DNA from: Casuarina equisetifolia
Lineage: Eukaryota > Streptophyta > Magnoliopsida > Fagales > Casuarinaceae
Direction of reading: 5' to 3'
DNA: 64,000 bases
Assembly (NCBI GenBank): GCA_028551475.1
Contig: CM052355.1
Coordinates: 26,873,580-26,937,579 of the forward strand
Part shown: positions 60,044 to 64,000 of the stretch, piece by piece
Position numbering within the stretch: the first letter of the stretch is position 1
How the letters are laid out: each line of letters starts with the position of its first letter
Program-made: the position numbers and the translations under genes
The notes under the pieces: generated by a model
Told to the model about the DNA's origin: nothing
Seen by the model: only the letters and a program-made list of their open reading frames with translations
The model's database searches: none

Positions 60044-62679
60044 CTTTTATCATTTTGTCTTTTTTTTTCTGCAAAACTAAAGGTGAGAAATGTAGTTCTT
60101 ATGCAGAGATTGAGATCTTCTCTTGTACAGTCACAGAAAAGAAAGAAACATTTGAGTTCTTCCGTGAGTGGTATATGGTAATTTTCTGTAACGTTCTGAG
60201 ATCGATTTTCAAGGCAAATTTTGTTTTCCGCGTAAACGTTTGGTACAATTATAGAGCCAGTTGTCTAAGGGAGTGCATGAAGACTGGAGATCAAATTTGC
60301 GCCAAAACTATTCCCCAGCTTCATCTAGAGCAGGACAAGTTGTCGCCTTGACCTGAAAACAACACAATCAGTCAATTTAATAACAAGGTCAATGTAGTTG
60401 TTGCCTAGTCTTAAAGCATTGCAAGAACCAAGTGTTGAGGGGCATGCCGCTGTCAGCTACAGCTCTATAGACCCACCAAAAGCTAGGGATTGAATAAGTC
60501 CGCGTAAATTGCAGATCCATCGATCAGCAGAAACAGAAACCAACGTTGCATGGAAGAATTCTTATTAACTAATCCATCATAAATGTTCGCCAGCAAAAGT
60601 TCAAAAGAAAAGGCCCGCTTAATGCTTCAACTGTTCTGCCTTGGCTCCACTTTTAGGGATGAATTATTTCCGTCAGTAAACCCAAAAGTAATAAAAGAAT
60701 CCCAAAGTAGGGCAGCCCGTCCTGCCTAAAAGACAATTTGTTCAGGTTGTCCTCTTTATCATGGCCCCGGAATAGACAACCGAGCATTAAAAACTTGCCG
60801 TGTAATGGAGGTCACCAACGCACTTGGTGTGTCCTTCCATGCCAAATTTCAACTGAAACAGGTTCTTCAGACGAATATTAGTGCCGACAATGCAGCAACG
60901 GAAGCCGGTGCCCTGGACAGCACAGCTTTGTGGAAACGACACATTAGCTAACCATTCACAATCATAAGAAGATAAAATCTATTATCATCATTTCAGCCCT
61001 TTTTGCTGGGATCCGGTCTTTTGCAATTCAATCCGGTTTTAATGCGCTGAACAAGTTATTTTAACAAGAAGAGATCTCTTTTCTAAAGAAACTAATGATT
61101 GAGATTTGACCGACCTTGGGGCCTTCAATTCGTGAACTTCATTTATGCTTTGAAGCCTTAATCTGATTGACTTCTTGTGATCAGAGAAAACGTTAAAGCA
61201 AAAGAAAACTAACTCAGCGTATCCCGCAAGTTCAGTTTGACCTGGAATCTGCTGTTCTTGGAAAAGAAGTTATCCTGCTTTTGCTGCAGTCAAAGAAGAT
61301 GTGTAGCTAGTTGTATAAGCCGAGATCTTTATATGGTGTTGGGTTTTAGTCTTGGGCATTGCAAGTCTTCTTGGGGATAATGAGGCATAAGACAAGGCAA
61401 GAATGGAGAGAACGGGAGAAATGAAATGCCTAAAGCCTTTTCCTTAGACGTCACTCTTCTACCAACCCAATTTCCAAGGTCTCTCTCCTGCATTACTCAT
61501 AGCTAGTCTGTTGTGTGGGGATATCGATGCTTCTCCCAAGTTGTAGCTTCCAGTGCAAGCAAAACCTTTGACTATGGAATACAAAGTTTCCCCCGAATCT
61601 CGTCCTTTTTCCTTCTGTCTTTCTTTGTTTTATTATAGATCTTTCCTTTCTTCTTAGACTTGTAGTCAGTCGCCATCATATGCGGCTGAAAAAAAAAAGA
61701 AAAGACCTTGTATGGGGGAATCCAGGGGCTATATGGACAGTCCAGTAGCCTTTGAAGGCATTGTTTCTCCACATAACCAGTACTGTGAAATTGTAGCATC
61801 AGCTGATCAAGAGAAGGAATGGATAAGTTCATAGAAAACAAAACGAAAGTAGCATTTTTTACAGCCACACAGAATTCTTGCTTTTTCAGCAAATCCAGCT
61901 ACAACAAGGTGTAGCTTGTATGAATTTCTTAGTATTTGTCAAAATTATTGAAAAGAATATATACCTACAGTAGCGAAATGGGTTCTCGACCTCAAATCAG
62001 GTGCCCCATGTCCATCTCCATTTTAGTTTGTGCAATGAGCAATCCGAGCAAGTTAATTACTGTTTCCACAAAAGATTTTTTAAATGAAGAGTTATAAGTT
62101 CAATCTTCATTTATTATCTTCCAATCATCATCAATCATGTTACTTTTGAGTTTCCGAACGCATTTCTCAGAAAGATTAATTTTACGCATGTAGCAAAAAA
62201 TTTAGTTTGCTGTTTCACCTCTCTCCAATTCGGCCTGTACCACAAATAACCAAAAAGAAATGTTAGTGTAAAGAAGTTTCTTTATCCATGATGCATAAAG
62301 ATTCAACCTAAAATGATACCTCCGAAGTACTCAAATCATTACAAAGTCAAAAAATAATTGAAGGCCAACGTAAAAGATTATGGTAATTCTTTAAGCATTC
62401 CGGTGCTTCTTTTGTGATACTTGGAGTCATTATACAGTAAGCATGAACTAATAGTAGTGCCCCCTGATATTGACAGCCTTGCATTTTCAAGTTATTGATC
62501 GAATGAGGTTGTGCATTTGTTGTATCTCCACTTTGCTTCTTGTAGGATTGTTTTGCATAAATCTGCCCACTGAAATATTAAACAGAGGAAATACAAGTAT
62601 TTTATTTCTAAAGATAAATCACATACAGGATAATGCTATATCTAAATTTGATCTCAGTCACCTTAACCTCGCTTTACTT
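60044..62679. other. Intergenic stretch
   Basis: No exon with family similarity. 60640-60960 is somewhat GC-richer and its minus strand is weakly protein-like, but nothing could be named. The open frames at 60055-60351 (+) and 61572-61892 (-) carry no recognised feature. The last exons of the terpene synthase relic would be expected in 61.5-62.6 kb and were not found. Confidence 0.5.
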
Positions 62680-63416
<737 letters not shown>

Positions 63417-63439
63417 TTGTTTTCCTAATAAATGTAATC

Positions 63440-64000
63440 TCAATGCTTTCTTGTATTTTCTCGAAAGAAATGACATGCAATCTTTCTGTTTTGTCTTTTC
63501 ATATATACTAGATTCATTGCAATACCGGTAGCTATTTCTATTATCATAAAATTGACAGGTCTCTCTACTAGTACTTCAAAAGTCACGGAGCAGTCAAGTG
63601 TCCCGATTATCTCACATATAATAGTCACCATAGCTATATATTCCACCTCTAAAGATAAAAGAGACATAGTAGGTTTATCTTCCTCGAGAGAAGTGACCCT
63701 CCAAGTTAACTGAAAAAACCAAGGACTGTTCTTCTGGACACGGGATAGGTTCCCCAATCTAAGTTGTAGTAGACTGTAAGTTTAGGTTTTCAATCTACTA
63801 AATCTTGAAGTTCTGGCTCTATGGCTTGCTCCTAGCAAGGATCCCAAACCGCAGTAGCGTAGGATATTAATTCATAAGCCTTAGAGATGCAGTTGATACA
63901 GCATTTGTGTTCAAAGGAAAGACAAGCAAGGCTAGCATGAGCAGAGGCATGATAAAGAGTACCGGATGCAGTCTCTAGAATAGTGGAGAAGAGGCAGTCT
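63440..64000 (-). mobile_element. Ty1/copia fragment, broken, continues beyond the window
   Basis: On the minus strand the RNase H part of a copia polyprotein is recognisable (LLSLEVEYIAM, the usual SSTEAEYIA, with DWGTYPVSRRT before it). Further right, a piece resembling the start of the copia reverse transcriptase domain appears (EQAIEPELQ, the usual E--M--EL-AL). It is a fossil with several breaks. It abuts the terpene synthase relic, so it probably landed in that gene or beside it. No LTR was seen in the window. Confidence 0.75.

Noticed and set aside
61572-61892. 106-codon minus-strand frame
   Set aside because: Low-complexity Lys-rich end, no family similarity, not in line with the terpene synthase relic.
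63790-63960. Minus-strand YATAVWDP stretch, which at first sight resembles an animal-type LINE reverse transcriptase
   Set aside because: The following E--I--ELQ pattern and the neighbouring copia RNase H fit the start of a copia reverse transcriptase domain better.

Overview
This is nuclear DNA of a flowering plant, most likely a woody core eudicot. The evidence is AT-rich intergenic DNA, short exons with GT/AG introns, Ty1/copia LTR elements, a TRIM element, plant-type tRNA genes, and plant families (GRAS SCL32, NPH3/BTB, DUF1218, CCS52A/FZR, CDC48B, ABCB28-type transporter, terpene synthase). No operon, CRISPR array or prokaryotic signal was seen. The species cannot be fixed by reading alone.

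Layout. 1-3280: inner and 5' part of a broken Ty1/copia element on the minus strand, ending in its LTR (2911-3280). 3282-5199: copy 1 of a ~1.9 kb segmental duplication, which runs into a CDC48B-like AAA-ATPase locus (5068-11989, +). All 12 exons of that locus can be traced, but it is decayed. 12188-12670: RNase H-like relic. 14581-16527 (-): relic of an ABCB28-like half-transporter. 17437-19281: copy 2 of the duplication, carrying only a truncated CDC48B exon 1. About 19990-22545: unidentified broken coding pieces. 22610-22846: solo LTR. 23263-23730 (-): a small intact two-exon gene for a 118-residue protein of unknown function. 23.8-30.4 kb: gene-poor, with a solo LTR flanked by a 5-bp target duplication (27574-27864). 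30726-32057 (+): intact intronless SCL32-like GRAS gene. 34539-34618 (-): tRNA-Tyr relic. 34.6-54.5 kb: a mosaic of local duplications that also holds a 75-bp tandem repeat (38097-38324), an intact DUF1218 membrane-protein gene (41555-42531, -), a decayed POP4/Rpp29 gene (48107-50704, +) and an intact intronless FZR/CCS52A gene that looks like a retrocopy (50965-52404, -). 55874-55955 (-): intact tRNA-Ser(CGA). 56684-59636 (+): intact three-exon BTB/NPH3 gene. 59721-60043: complete TRIM element with both LTRs, primer site, polypurine tract and target duplication. 62680-63416 (-): terpene synthase relic, abutted by a broken copia fragment (63440-64000, -).

The genes do not form one pathway. 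The striking feature is the balance: five host protein genes look intact (118-aa gene, SCL32, DUF1218, FZR retrocopy, NPH3), while at least four multi-exon genes (CDC48B, ABCB28-like, POP4, terpene synthase) decayed in place with introns retained. Many of the disabling changes in CDC48B and the ABCB28-like relic are of the C-to-T/G-to-A kind expected in methylated, silenced DNA. This is what one homoeologous segment undergoing gene loss after genome duplication would look like; that reading is inference and needs synteny to test.
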